Shown piece after piece: positions 34,247 through 46,182 of a DNA stretch of 64,000 bases. The stretch is from the NCBI GenBank assembly GCA_030998225.1, contig JAPYXD010000250.1, positions 3,038,001-3,102,000 on the forward strand, read 5' to 3'. The notes under the pieces are model-generated. The model worked only from the letters and a program-made list of their open reading frames with translations, was not told where the DNA came from and did not search any database. Each line of letters opens with the position of its first letter. Positions within the stretch are counted from its first letter, which is position 1. The DNA is from Diplolepis rosae. Its lineage: Eukaryota; Arthropoda; Insecta; Hymenoptera; Diplolepididae. A program made the position numbers and the translations under genes.

Positions 34247-34739
34247 AAATTCTGAAATTCCTCTGAAAGGGTTATGAACTTTTTTTTTAAATCATCCAAC
34301 TCAACAAAAGAAAAACATTGTCTTTCACCTTGTTGGCAGAGCGATATTATTATCCCATATCGAATTTCACCAGAATAATCTAATGAAAGTGATTCAGTTT
34401 TTGAAAAACAATAATTATTCTTCCAATTGTATCAATAAGGGTATTAAAATCCGTCTAGACAGAATTCGATATTCACCTCATAATTCCAGTCACATTTATA
34501 ATATTACCATTGAGAGCAACAATTGTTTAGATAACTTCATAACCATCTGTTTACAATGATAATAAAAAGATACTGAATTATGAGATAAAGTTTAGTGATA
34601 TTTTTACTTGCGGACGTACCATGTCGATTTTGGAATTTTAATTTTCGACTATCTGAGTGTTTTGAATGCCATTTATGCACATCCGGCACATAAACGCGTT
34701 ATTATGCTACAGTTGATAGTAGCGCAATGTTGTGTATTA

Positions 34740-35185
34740 CGATACAGAGGAACGTAATGTCAAAATTGAACTTCTTATGCTTCTTCTTCGTACAGCGTTG
34801 GCACCGTACTGACAAAGCCTTGTATATTTGGACTGCGCTTACGTCTATTACAATACGCCACTACTACAAAAGATCGAGAAAATCAGAATGGCCGGAAGTA
34901 GTCGCGAAATGTCAAGTGAGATGGGCGATAATCACGGCAATTTCAACCTTTTCAGATTGGATTCGAATGTACGCAGAAAAACTCGTAAATGCGCCGAAGT
35001 CACATGAAATAGAATATGCGCCAATGCACAGAATTCGGGTAGTTACGAGACTCTCTTAAAATGCTCGCAGGACTGATTGCGCCACAACCATGCCTTGGCT
35101 TCGATCTCCTGCGAGCATTGTCGCTCGTCGCGTAATAACCCTCATTATGCGCCTAGCCACATAATGTACTATTATTCAATTCAAG
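34740..35185 (+). repeat. Interspersed repeat shared with 12370-12850
   Basis: Inverted copy of the block inside long-TIR element 1: shared words include GACAAAGCCTTGTA, CGAAGTCACATGAAATAGAA and GCGAGCATTGTCGCTCGTCG. The 110-codon frame at 34727-35059 is not conserved in the other copy, so I read it as chance. Confidence 0.7.
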
Positions 35186-35369
35186 TAACTATAATTTCAC
35201 TTTTAAAAGTGTATTCTTAAACAAAATTATTATTTTTAATTACTAATTAAGTTTTTTATAAATTTAGCCTGATGAGGTTGGCAAACCAAGCCAACGAAAC
35301 GTTGTTGATGACAAATCAAAGATGGGTGTTACAATTATTTTTCGACCCCTAATTGGATGGACTATATCT

Positions 35370-36475
35370 ATTATTAAACCTTTTACTTCTGATTGAACTT
35401 TTATCCTTCAGGACCAACATTGTTGTGAAAATAACAGCTGTTTGAAATTTTCTTTTTCTATTTTTTACCTACTTAATGTAACTTCCGGCTGTAAATGATC
35501 ATAGGAAAAAGGTAGAGGACGCAATCACCTTCAATTTGTTTAATTTGGTTCGATTTCGACTCAGAGATTTTAATTTTTTTAATGTTCCATACTAGGATCT
35601 TTTATACTCCGTGTCACGTGCTCTGACAATTAGAAATTCTTAACGTTAAATCTGAATTCTTTGAAAAATATGTAATCAAATCTTTCGTATAATACTTGAT
35701 GTGGAACATTAGAAATATGTTATATGAATTGTCTTAATAATAGCAAATATTTATGTATTAGCTACTATTGAATCAAATGTAACGTGTATTAGAATTACGT
35801 TTTGGAATGTAACGTGAAAAGCAACAGGTGTCAAAAGTATTGATTGCAAGGGGATATCGAGATCAGAGGAAGGTTTGAGGAATGCAAATTTGATTTAAGG
35901 AAGGACGACTTCACCTCCTGTGAAGTTAGGAGTTATTCGTTTCTTAGGAGAAAGGAGTCGAATAGTCATTCGGTTAAAATTATTTCTAGGATCTAAGGAC
36001 TCAAGGAGCACATGTCTAAACAGGTTAGGAATCTTCGTAGAATTTTGTATTTCTCCCTATTTATAAGTTGACTTGGTAACTTCAAATCAATTAATACATA
36101 GTATTCTGTATGATTATTGTATTTCCATTTTTTAAGTGCATCTTGTATTTTCAATGATTCATGTATGAAATGTACTCTTTAAATCCATTTCAGTGAAACT
36201 CCACTGATTACAAGTGAAAGGTATGCCACTCAGCGCACAGTTATTGAAGTCCGCAACTAATGAACTATTGGTCACCGAAACTTCGTTGATCATTTAAATT
36301 GAAGGTAGTTACGTAGTTTACATTTTTATGCAACCTTTTGCAGCCGGAAGTTACATTCAGTAGGTAAAAAACGGAATTTTTTTTTCTTTCAAACAGCTGT
36401 AACTTTCACAACAATATTAGTCCTGCAAGAAGAAAGTTAAATTATGAGTAAAAGGTTCAATTTTTATTTAAAACT
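35370..36475. repeat. Element or region with ~130-bp inverted ends
   Basis: 35370-35495 and 36340-36475 are inverted copies (CTGTTTGAAA, TAGGTAAAAAA and AACTTCCGGCTG words). The 840-bp interior has no recognised gene. Target duplications were not found, so boundaries are approximate. Confidence 0.55.
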
Positions 36476-36479
36476 TTGT

Positions 36480-36760
36480 TTCTCAAAAATTTCTTGAAAA
36501 AACGAACAGTAACGAAAAAACAACTCTATTCGCGTATTTCAAGATAGCAACCGTAAGGCAGCAGGTGCAGTCTCGACTTTTTGGTTTTAGACTCTACTCA
36601 TGTCACCCTTTCACTTCAGAAAAAAATCTGCAGACTTATATTTTTTCGAATAAGGATGCATTAGACAGTATTAGTGAAATCAAATTGTTGATAACTAGGG
36701 CGTGCACAGAAGGCGCTTGATTCTAGAGGAGGGACATCTTCCTAATGTAAAAGTAAGTAT
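36480..36760. other. Non-coding gap before the Dong 3' end
   Basis: No gene or repeat recognised. It ends at the (TTA)n tract at 36764-36822. Confidence 0.4.
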
Positions 36761-36763
36761 TGG

Positions 36764-36798
<35 letters not shown>

Positions 36799-36905
36799 CA
36801 TTATTATTATTATTATTATTATGTGATCGTTGGATTTCACAGGCACACAGGCCTGATCGTAAATACCGATTGTATGCACAAAATCAAGTACAGCGGTCAT
36901 TTTAA

Positions 36906-38934
36906 CCCATTAACGCCCAAAATCACAGACTTTTTAACTCATTTTTGGCCCTTGTTGCCAAAGCGAAAAAGGAAATATATCATGACCAAACCTTGTATAC
37001 ATAATGTTTTTGGGTCTCCTCTTTTGATTTATGAAGTCAAAATTAAATTATCGTGCACTGGAAAACCAATATGGCGGATTTAATTTAAAGAAGTACCGAA
37101 AATTTGAAATTTTTTATTATTCATTTTTTTCAAATGGATAAAGCATATTGATCTATTCCAAACTATGGACAAAGGTGGACAAAATAGTTGTAGTTTATGA
37201 AAAATATTTTTTGTTACAGCTCCCTATGTTTTATTATTTCCAAAATGGCGGAAAACTATGGAAATTTGGAAAAATACGCGATTTTCATGACATTTCTAAG
37301 ATAATTGGATAATACATGGAATTTTATTGCTCAAACTGTCAAAGTTTGATTGATTAATTATGTACAGACCTCTTCTACTATATGTAATGACCTGATTAAT
37401 GGTGGATTCAATATGGCGCTTGAAGAACTTGGGAAATACCGATTTTTTTTAAGATTATCGTTGATGATAATTCCTAAACCTTTATTAAATTCAATTTTCC
37501 TATGTTTCTTGAAAAATTATATGAAAATCCGGTGACAGTGCTAGAAAATTCAAAATGGCGGATCCAATATGGTGGTCCGAATATTGAAGATGTATTAATA
37601 TGCTAATGAAAAAAATATTTTCGTATTTTATGTAAAATATGCGATCAAAAATGTCTTCAGACATTTTTTGATTGTGATCGCTAAATCAGCGGGAAAAATT
37701 TGTAAAGTTCTGAATTTATATTTCACGATCTGCATATTCTCCAACGCTTGATGTATGTGGATAAATGAAGTTGGATGATGGATTTAGTAAATGAGTAGAT
37801 TGAATCAATATGATCTATTTTAGAGTGAATGAGCGGATTGAATCAATATGATCTATTTTAGAAAATTAGAAAAATTCTTATTTTGATCGAAATAAGTATC
37901 AATTCATTTGGTTAAAGAATTATATACTTTTTTTGTCACATCCTTCATACCAATAGTGGAATTTTGAAGCGTGAAACTTCTGTATGAGATTGAATTCGTT
38001 AAGTAGATCAAATGATCACTTTTGACCAATACCTTATGAAAACTAAGCCAATTAGAAGTCGAATAACTTCATTTAGCCGCATACATCAAGCGTTGGAGAA
38101 TATGCAGATCGTGAAATATAAATTCAGAACTTTACGAATTTTTTCCGCTGAATTAGTGATCCCGATCAAAAAATGTCCAGAGACATTTTTGATCACATAT
38201 TTGACATAAAATACGAAAATATTTTTTTCAGTAGCATATTATTACATCTTCATTATTCGGACCGCCATATTTGATCCGCCATTTTGAATTTTCTAACACT
38301 GTCACCGGATTTTCATATCATGTGCCAAGAAACATAGGAAAATTGAATTTATTAAAGGTTCAGGAATTTTCATCAACGATCATCTTGAAAAAACTCGGTA
38401 TTTCCCAAGTTCTCCAAGCGCCATATTGAATCCGCCATTAATCAGGTCATTACATATAATAGAAGAGGTCTGTACATAATTAATCAATCAAACTTTGACA
38501 GTTTGAGCAATAAAATTCCATGTATTATCCAATTATCTTAGGAATGTCATGAAAATTACGTATTTTTCCAAATTTCCATAGTTTTCCGCCATTTTTGAAA
38601 AGATAAAACATAGGGAGCTGTACCAAAAAATATTTTTCATAAACAACAACTATTTTTTCCACCTTTTTCCATAGTTTGGAAGAGATCAATATGCTTTATC
38701 CATTTGAAAAGAAATGAATAATAAAAAAAAATTCAAATTTTCGTTACTTTTTTAAATTAAATCCGCCATATTGGTTTCCCAGTGCACGATAATGTAATTT
38801 TGACTTCAGAAATCGAAAGAGGAGACCCAAAAACATTATATATACAAGGTTTGGTCATGATATATTCCCTTTTTCGCTTTGGCAACAAGGGCCAAAAATG
38901 AGTTAAAAAGTCTGTGATTTTGGGCGTTAATGGG
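36906..38934. mobile_element. 2029-bp TTAA-flanked giant palindrome
   Basis: Starts CCCATTAACGCCCAAAATCA and ends with its reverse complement; TTAA at 36902-36905 and 38935-38938. Arms of about 866 bp (36906-37771, 38070-38934) are inverted copies with few differences, around a 298-bp spacer containing a direct repeat of GGATTGAATCAATATGATCT (near 37795 and 37832). TTAA duplications and CCC-type ends resemble piggyBac-like non-autonomous elements. No transposase. The related Dong 3'-UTR at 48600-48640 is an empty site. Confidence 0.85.
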
Positions 38935-39363
38935 TTAAATTAAAATTTAAGGATACAAATACAAGAGAAAATCCTAACTAACACAAGACACGTTTAAAAT
39001 CAATTTAAGTGGAAATGTAAGGAAAGGAAAGAGACATGAATGCAAATAAAATGAAAATAAAGCAACTCAAATTCTAAGGGACAATTATTTAAAAACCAAA
39101 AAATGGATAGCTGTCTACGTTTTTGTACAAGAAGTCCAAAAGCGGTAGGCCGACTTCTTCCTGATGATCAAGGAAGGAACGGGCTATCCCGCAGGTATTC
39201 AACAATACCAGTTTCTGGACTACTGCAAGTACCCTGGCGATGCGAAAATCTTTCAGTTGACTCACGTAGATTATACGGCAATGTTTGTGATCTTGACACG
39301 CTATTTGGCTATTTGTTGGTGGATAATTCTACACATATCATTGTGCCTGAGTGTGTACTCTCT

Positions 39364-42008
39364 TTAAGCCAACATTCTGCAGCCATCAATGATGTGTTCG
39401 ATGGTTTCATTGAGATTTCCACATAATCGGCACTTGTCGTCAACGTTGTGACGAAAGATGTGCTTTTTGAAGTACCTAGTGCCTATTAGCTTGTCTTGAA
39501 TGGCTGCGATAAATCTTTCCATTTCCTGAAATAGTTCGCCGCTACGGACCCACAAGTTGGAGGCCTCTTTATCCACGTTTGGTTAATTTTAGACCAGGGG
39601 GTGTTGTCCGTAAAGGGATATATCCTGCCACTCCATAGATAGCTGCGCTGGACTGAGATGTCGGATGTTTAGACACTTTGGATCAGCCAGATGTAGGGGG
39701 GTGTATAGCCATTGTCCTCTGCACAGATGTTATTGTCGGTGTTAGACCAGCGGGTCGGCCAAAGAGGTGCTGCACCGGGTGGGGTACCCAGTACCCCACT
39801 TAGCTCACTCGTTGAACGCATTGGCCCAGGTGCTTTTCAGGTGCATTTTTGTGCAAAATGGTAGCTGGACGTCCTCGTCGTACCCGCTGGGCAACGTGTT
39901 TGCGTCCTTCTCGGTGTCCGGCCCTGGATTCCTGTACTGCCTTAGCGAGTACCCCTTCAATGGGGCTCGCGGGTGGAGAGGTTCTGGGGCAATGGGCTGC
40001 GTTGGGCAAGCGCGGCTAATATGGCTCCTTCACTGGTATTTATACCAGTGGACACCTGACGGGTCCAATGAACGTCTGTCGATCGGCTTTTTATTCCTTC
40101 GACAGCTACGCCGGACCCAATTTTTCTATGTGCGGAACCTTGTTGGTGCGAGTAAACTGGATTTGTGGATAGTAGGCTTGCGTGCCACCGCCATCCCGCC
40201 TTTGCGGATGCGGGTGAGTTTCGCTGTAACATCTGGGGAGTGTATTCCTTCGTGTTCTCCAGGTACCCCCGGGCGGGTTACCGCCCGCCCAAGCCACAAA
40301 TCTGTCGGTGTTAGACCATTTGATGAGCCCGAAGGAGTACGTGCGGAGTGAGATCGTATAGATGTTAATTGCCTTGATCTTGTTGACTGAATTCAGACTA
40401 GTTCTTGAAATTGAGGAAAAGCATTGGAAAAGTGGTCTAAAAGACTACATTTTATTGCAGTTTGTTGAAGCCCTTTTAACTGCAAAACGCTCAAGTACTT
40501 ATAGGATTCCTTCTCTGTCATCGTTTCGATGAAAGCCTGATCGTCGTGTCTCAATTGCATGTCAACTTCATCCCTCACCAAGTGTACTTTTCGACACTTG
40601 TCCAGACCAGATTCCATATCGATGCCATTAGGAAACTGCAGTGATATCAAGAACGCTTTTAATTACCATCCCGTGTTTTTCAGTGTCCTACTTCAGGGGT
40701 TGAGAGCCAAACAGAACCAAAGTCACCCTTAAAGATGCCGTTCATGATGCGCGAAAATCTGTTCATCCTCGGTTTCCCACAACCGAAATACTTTATCCTA
40801 ATGCTTCAGAAAGACACTGCATGTGCAAATTACGGTGATGTTATTTGGCTCGAAACACTGCAATACTGTCGATTGTAACCAGATCTTTGCAACCTCCGAA
40901 GAAGTCGGAAGACAGTCTATTAGTCTAAAGCCTGAAGGACCGTGGGCATCTGGTTTTTTTGGAAGCCCTCTTCAAACTCTAGATATGTGGGAGGCTGTGC
41001 TGTAAGTACCCTACAAGCCAGAGGTGCCAAATATTCATTGTTTCTCAAGTTTTAACCACGCTGCTTCTAAGTTGATCTATTTAGTTTTATCCCAAATATT
41101 TGACCTATAATGAGTCATGTCTTTGACTTGAGGAACCTCAATCTGTTCGTCTTTTAATTGTGTTCTACCTAATTCACTGTAGTACAGCTTCTCATCCCTT
41201 CTAAAGGATTTGTTATCCTCCTTGCTTGCGTCTTAATTTACTGATTTATTTTGAGGAAAAATCTTTGATGGTGGATCATTCCTTGTGTGCGAGCGGATGG
41301 TGTTACATCGAGGCATTGTTTTTCTGTCAAGCGTTCTGACTACTGCCACTGCAGCACAATAGGTGAGGGTTTGCACCCCGAGTACGGATCATTCCGTATT
41401 CAGATACAATGGTAAAATCTTGCTGTTCAGATAACCAACTAATGCAATTAAGTCCTTACAGGAATTGAGTTTTGAGAAAGAATGTCTTGAGCATGGTTCT
41501 GCCTCTTTGAATTTATGTAGAGATTGATTGAAGTTCCTCTGAAGACGCCGTAGATTTTCTGGAACAGTGATGTTCTCTTTAGAAAGAGCGTCGGTACAGC
41601 GACGAGGTTCCAAAGAGTGTGAATATACCACCTCCCCGGAAATGTTGTGGCCACAATCACTTTTCTCTCCAACTCCAACGTCTTCTGTTACATGCTCCAC
41701 AGTCTCCTCATTAGCGACATTTTCAAGAGGTATTATGATTGCTCCTATTTCAATCTCGAACAGCAAATGTCGTATCACAATTGTGCGTTTTTGATCTGCG
41801 ATGCACTGCTTAGTCACTTTTGCAGCCAAGTGTGGCTAATGAAGCAAAAAGAGACGATTTAATTCACTTATTTAATTCTGGCGTCCGCTTCATTCGATTT
41901 CCAGGTTGTTGAACCTCTTCTTCATGCTCTTGCAAGGGGGCATCAACCTCCAATTTTGTCTTATTAATTTTTCGATTGCTGAGGAGATTGTTCTGATGTA
42001 TTTTCCAT
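39364..42008 (-). pseudogene. Dong/R4 ORF (reverse transcriptase polyprotein) remnant
   Basis: Starts at the ATG at 42008 (MENTSEQSPQQSKN). Recognisable pieces in order: a Ser/Glu-rich N-terminal region (41389-41829), KSFRRDEKLYYSEL near 41200, an RT motif GIFKGDF near 40750, MESGLDKCRKVHLVRDEVD and TEKESYKYLSVLQLKG (thumb, 40393-40650), INIYTISLRTYSFGLIKWSN (40320-40390), then after a 553-bp insertion NGYTPLHLADPKCLNIRHLS and a C-terminal zinc motif CRLCGNLNETIEHIIDGC ending at 39364. Frameshifts and stops throughout; the YADD active-site region is lost. Confidence 0.82.
39750..40302. mobile_element. 553-bp GC-rich insertion with 16-bp duplication
   Basis: Interrupts the Dong ORF; the 16 bp TGTCGGTGTTAGACCA stands on both sides (39734-39749, 40303-40318), and joining them restores the Dong reading WSNTDNNICAEDNG. 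GC content is far above its surroundings, with hairpins such as CACTGGTATTTATACCAGTG and GGGCGGGTTACCGCCCGCCC. No poly-A tail. A 194-codon plus-strand frame begins at 39767 and runs past the right end. A duplication of this length suggests target-primed insertion, but I do not recognise the family. Confidence 0.75.
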
Positions 42009-43218
42009 TTTTTCTGTATTTATTTATATTTCTGTGTTATTGCTGTCATTTTAGCGTCCTTAGCAACAAAACGTGATTGAAAAAACGTTGCTTTTTCCGA
42101 AGAAGAGAATTGCCTCTCTCTTTATTTTAGAACCAGAAGCGCATCACATCCTTATAGTGTATTGGCAACCACTGGATGCGCTGCTGTGTCACTCAGTGTT
42201 CCCAGATCGTGGAACTTAGTGGCCCCCACCACTGACCCGTGTGGAGCCTCACACAAGCAAACACGGCGTGTCGGTGTATCTCCACTTCCTCTCTTAGATT
42301 CCACACTGTCGGTTGTTGAGCCAAGATCTCGAATTTATGTTTCTCTAGACTTTGAGTAAAAGTAGCGCGAAGCAGACGAAAAATTCAAAACGACAATATA
42401 TGGAATTACATAAGAATTTTGTATGGTACCATTTGGAGGTCTAGTCAACAGTCTAGAAAATTAACAAGGGTGGTACATGAATTGAGCACTTGGATCATAA
42501 AAGGGCCTCTCCGCGCGAAACCCGGTAAAAGTATTGTCCAATGTGAAAATCGAAGGATGAAAATTAATTTTCGTGAAATCGTAAAAAAAATAATACCGTT
42601 ATTTGCAGCTCGGTTAGACGCGTCTTTTTTGTTGCATAAACTTTTTTATCCGATGATTTGTTTATCCGTTAAAAAATAAAATATGAATTTTTGCATACCT
42701 GCCAAATTCAATGCCGTTCGGAACATAAATTGCCGAAACTCAGTCACTATTCACCCGATTGCTTTGAAATTTAGCATGGTACATCTCTAGACGAAAGCAT
42801 TTATTTATTGAGTAATTTTTGTTTATAAAAAGTAAGGAACATTTCGAATGAAAATATAATCGACTTACTTTGACTATTTTGTTCAATTAGCATTTGTTTT
42901 ATGCTCTGTAAACTCTATTTGACGAAAGTTGTTGTTGAATTTATTCAACAACTTTTTTGAATATTTAAAATTCACCAAGTTCTAACATGAAACTGAAATT
43001 GAATTATTAATAACGCAACTACATTCGAAATTAATATACATTTTATGTAGATTGAGGAAAAATAATGGGATTGCTACATTAAAATAATTATTTATTCAAA
43101 AGTGATTTATTGTGTGAATACAACCTTTTTCCCAGAACGCGAAACATACTCGTTGCCCTGCACATAATATAATGCAGCTTTATAAATGAAAATACAAAAA
43201 CAATTCTCGAGCTATTAC

Positions 43219-43317
43219 CTCGTTTCTGTCCTTTTTCTTTGTATTCTGAATCCACAATGACTCGTTCCGTGTTCTCTTCTTTCCAGTATTTTCAGCAAAT
43301 TTTGATTGATTTGCCAT
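43219..43317 (-). CDS. Candidate first coding exon inside the long-TIR element
   Basis: The ATG at 43317 opens a 33-codon frame (MANQSKFAENTGKKRTRNES, then LWIQNTKKKDRNE) that ends exactly at a GAG/GTAATA splice-donor-like junction (43219/43218). The pattern R-N-x3-W-x2-N-x3-K-x-R-N resembles the start of an uncharacterised insect multicopy protein (from memory). It would be basic and nuclear if real. No downstream exon was found. Confidence 0.35.
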
Positions 43318-43647
43318 TTTCACACGAAACAGAAACAAAGTTCGAGGCACAAAATTATTAAAACTCAAATAAATTCACACAAGCGTAATTTTTGTGACCT
43401 TTGGCATGTAAACAACAGGTTATAAATATTGTTGTCAGATGTTCGCGCACATAAATGCATGAAACTGTATTAGATTAAACAAAAGAACATCGCTTTTCCA
43501 ACGAAACCCACACGGGAAAAATTAAAAAGTTTGAATTTCATGTCTTCAATACACATACATCTAATAAGATAATGGAGTCCAATTAAATGCAGTTTTAGCT
43601 AATATGATATTTATAAACAAAAATTACTCAATAAATAAATGCTTTCG

Positions 43648-43929
43648 TTCGGACACGAACATGGAATAAATGCGATACGCGCGCTCGCGACTTTGTTCAT
43701 GGCGCGCGTCAAAACGCGTTGCGCGCTTTCTTAATTTTGTCAAAAACTTCTTCAAACAGTCCTGACCAAATCATCCGCTGGAAGTTTTTCGTATCTTCAA
43801 TAGGAAAAAACTCTCTCGCATGTCGAAAAAATATTGCATCATTCCAAACCGCTTCGTATAAACAAATTAATATTGTTAAAAATACAATACATATCGAACT
43901 TTCGACAACTTTGGTGCCGAGTATAGTGT
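43648..43929. other. 280-bp block present in only one TIR arm, with CpG-dense core
   Basis: Aligning the two arms of the element at 42484-44236 shows this block only in the right arm, between GCTTTCG and TCCAGAGATGTACCATGC. 43668-43728 is strikingly rich in CG dinucleotides (GCGCGCTCGCGAC, GGCGCGCGTC, ACGCGTTGCGCGC) in a region of otherwise low GC. Either an insertion here or a deletion in the left arm. Confidence 0.55.
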
Positions 43930-44240
43930 CCAGAGATGTACCATGCTAAATTTCAAAGCAATCGGGTGAATAGTGACTGAGTTTCGGCAATTTATGTTCC
44001 GAACGGCATTGAATTTGGCAGGTATGCAAAAACGCATATTTTATTTTTTAACGGATAAACAAATCATCGGATAAAAAAGTTTATGCAACAAAAAAGACGC
44101 GCCTAACCGAGCTGCAAAGAACGGTATTATTTTTTTTACGATTTCACGAAAATTAATTTTCATCCTTCGATTTTCACATTGGACAATACTTTTACCGGGT
44201 TTCGCGCGGAGAGGCCCTTTTATGATCCAAGTGCTCAATT

Positions 44241-45300
44241 GTCAATATTAGTTTCAATTTATACTTTCCTTAGTTCAAGAGAATTACCTAACATGTAACA
44301 TGTTTTTGTAAAAATTCTTCGTTTATTATTCCAGGAAAATAGTTCTAAAAATATCTTAATTAATTAGCAAAATATTATGAAAGACTTACCTTAAAAATAA
44401 TGCTGAAAAGTTTTTAGAATGTTAATTATTTTCAGAATTATTAATATTATTCATAAAAAGAACGTAATTTGAAGTCTTTTGTGATACGTTTCTACAAAAT
44501 TAATATTTTGCTTTTAACTTAGGCTTATTAAAAGCAAAACTGTATTAACTTTCATACATGTATTCTCGTGAATATTTGCATATGAAAAATTACACAGTTT
44601 AAGAAAAAAATGCCCTCTAGGTTACACTTTCTGTTTTTTTACATTCGAAATGTGGAAATAAGTAATAGAGGAAGAGGGGTTATGGCGTCGTTCTCAATAT
44701 CGGGAGTTATAAAAATTAAGGAACTTTAATTATAGCCGAAATTACAGGTGGACCTGTAATTTCCGAAGGTAGTGTATATATTGTAATTGACACGTAAAAG
44801 ATGTTACGTATTATACATGAAATTTTATTCGAGAGACATATTTATAAATATTATTTAATGTTAGAGAAATTGCAAAGTGTAATTTTGTATGCAAATTTAA
44901 ATATAATTTTGGTTTTCTGAGTACGGAAAGCTTAAATTCACAGTTATATAATAAAATTCAAATTTAAACAGTATTATGTATTTCAAAAACTTTTCAAAAT
45001 AATTTTTAAAGTGTTTCATGCAAATGAAATTTTTTTCAATGTCGCCTTATACCCGAAAAATCCTTCTGTCTAATTTCGTATTTAAATTTAGATATATGTA
45101 ATTGACGTATTTTTTGAATATTCAAACACTCCATTTTTTTTAATTGAATCTCATGTTTTATCATATCTTGAAATAAAATATTCTTCACATCAATCTCTAA
45201 TCGAAGCGGTTAATTTACAAAGATAAAACATATTTAAATTGATATTTTGTTCTGAAACTTTAAACATTTATTGACTATAAATTCCACTATAAAATGATTT
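44241..45300. other. Very AT-rich stretch without recognised genes
   Basis: No frame above about 60 codons that resembles a protein, and no obvious repeat. Confidence 0.4.
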
Positions 45301-45317
45301 TTTAAGTGTTTAAATCA

Positions 45318-45766
45318 CGCTCATCGAGATATTCGTCACACTTGTGATGAAGACGAGAGAACTTGATGGGTGTCGAGAGCGAAACAACGGGGAGGGCCAG
45401 TAGAAATCGCATCGGGGCCTGCACCCGCGGTCCTGCGTCTCGGGTAGACTTGAATGTCCGCGTCGTTCGGGGGAGGAATCTGTTTGTTTCTCCCCTGGGT
45501 GGCGCGGCTAGTCGGTTATCGTAGTGGGCGTGTGGCCGCGGATGGAAGTTTCGGGCGAACGGATGACGGAAGAGTCGTACGCGACTTTAATGGAACCAAC
45601 CACCCGTGAAGTTTAAAGCCGAAAGGCGGTTTCGCGGGTGGTGTATTGGTTCGAGAGAGGGGGTTTTTTGGTTTTAACAGGTATGCCTAGACCCGTCCTA
45701 GGAGAGTCCTGTACAACGTCTATAAAAGATTTTGCCATTTTTCCTCCTCACCAAAAAAAAAAAAAA
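45318..45766 (+). mobile_element. R1 5'-truncated copy with target duplication
   Basis: The last ~450 bp of the R1 family in plus orientation: the end of ORF2 (TCACACTTGTGATGAAGACG), the full 3'-UTR and a 15-16 base A tail. Flanked by AAGTGTTTAAATCA (45304-45317) and AAGTGTTCAAATCA (45767-45780), a 14-bp duplication with one mismatch. This fixes the 3' end of the family and shows random-site, target-primed insertion. Confidence 0.92.
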
Positions 45767-45884
45767 AAGTGTTCAAATCATTTTAAAATTAAAAAAAAAT
45801 GTAGATATTCATTTTAGATGAATGTTTTTCAAAATATTTAAGGGTAATATCTTAAATTATATATTTTGTCGTTTTGAGTTTTTC

Positions 45885-46003
45885 GTCTGATTCGCGCCAC
45901 TTTTACACAAAGTCAAGAGAAAGATAAATTCTCGATTTTGGCGTGTGAGGTTCCACACGGGTCAGTGGTGAGGGCCGCTAAGTTTCACGTGGATTATCAT
46001 TAT
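45885..46003 (+). repeat. Fragment of the Dong 5' leader
   Basis: Inverted copy of 42195-42395: shared words TTTTTCGTCTGATTCGCGC, AGGTTCCACACGGGTCAGTG and GCTAAGTTTCACG. It ends in an ATTATCATTATTATC tract into which mariner-C inserted. Confidence 0.65.
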
Positions 46004-46182
46004 TATCGGGTTGGCAACATTCATTTCGCTTTTTTCCGTTAGATGACTCTAGTCGTTCGAAGTCGTTCTTCTCCATTGCAAACTTCAGACTGTATATGGT
46101 ATTTGACAGCTGAAATTTCATAAATTATTCAGTAAAAAAAAGTTTCAAGTTTTGTTGTCTATTTATTGTTTTGCATTGATTT

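Larger units (their letters stand above)
36764..42400 (-). mobile_element. R4/Dong-clade retrotransposon, interrupted
   Basis: Minus-strand non-LTR element. Its 3' end runs into a (TTA)n tract at 36764-36822, matching the known habit of Dong elements of lying in TAA repeats. The 3'-UTR is split by a 2029-bp TTAA-flanked palindrome (36906-38934). The ORF runs 42008 to 39364 and is split by a 553-bp insertion. 42010-42400 looks like 5' leader; part of it recurs at 45885-46003. Its 3'-UTR recurs intact at 48538-48805. Confidence 0.8.
42484..44236. mobile_element. Long-TIR element with GAGCACTTGG ends
   Basis: Inverted arms of about 360 bp begin GAGCACTTGGATCATAAAAG; AATT lies just outside both ends (42480-42483, 44237-44240). 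Left arm 42484-42845, right arm about 43608-44236; the right arm is longer by a block of about 280 bp (43648-43929). The interior has a short exon-like ORF at 43219-43317. Superfamily unknown. Confidence 0.75.

Noticed and set aside
36764..36905. Leu-rich and Tyr-rich frames
   Set aside because: Translations of a (TTA)n microsatellite.
39767..40351. 194-codon plus-strand frame as a host gene
   Set aside because: It begins inside and runs off the end of the GC-rich 553-bp insertion into the Dong ORF in the antisense direction; opposing frames of similar length exist, as expected for GC-rich DNA with few stops.
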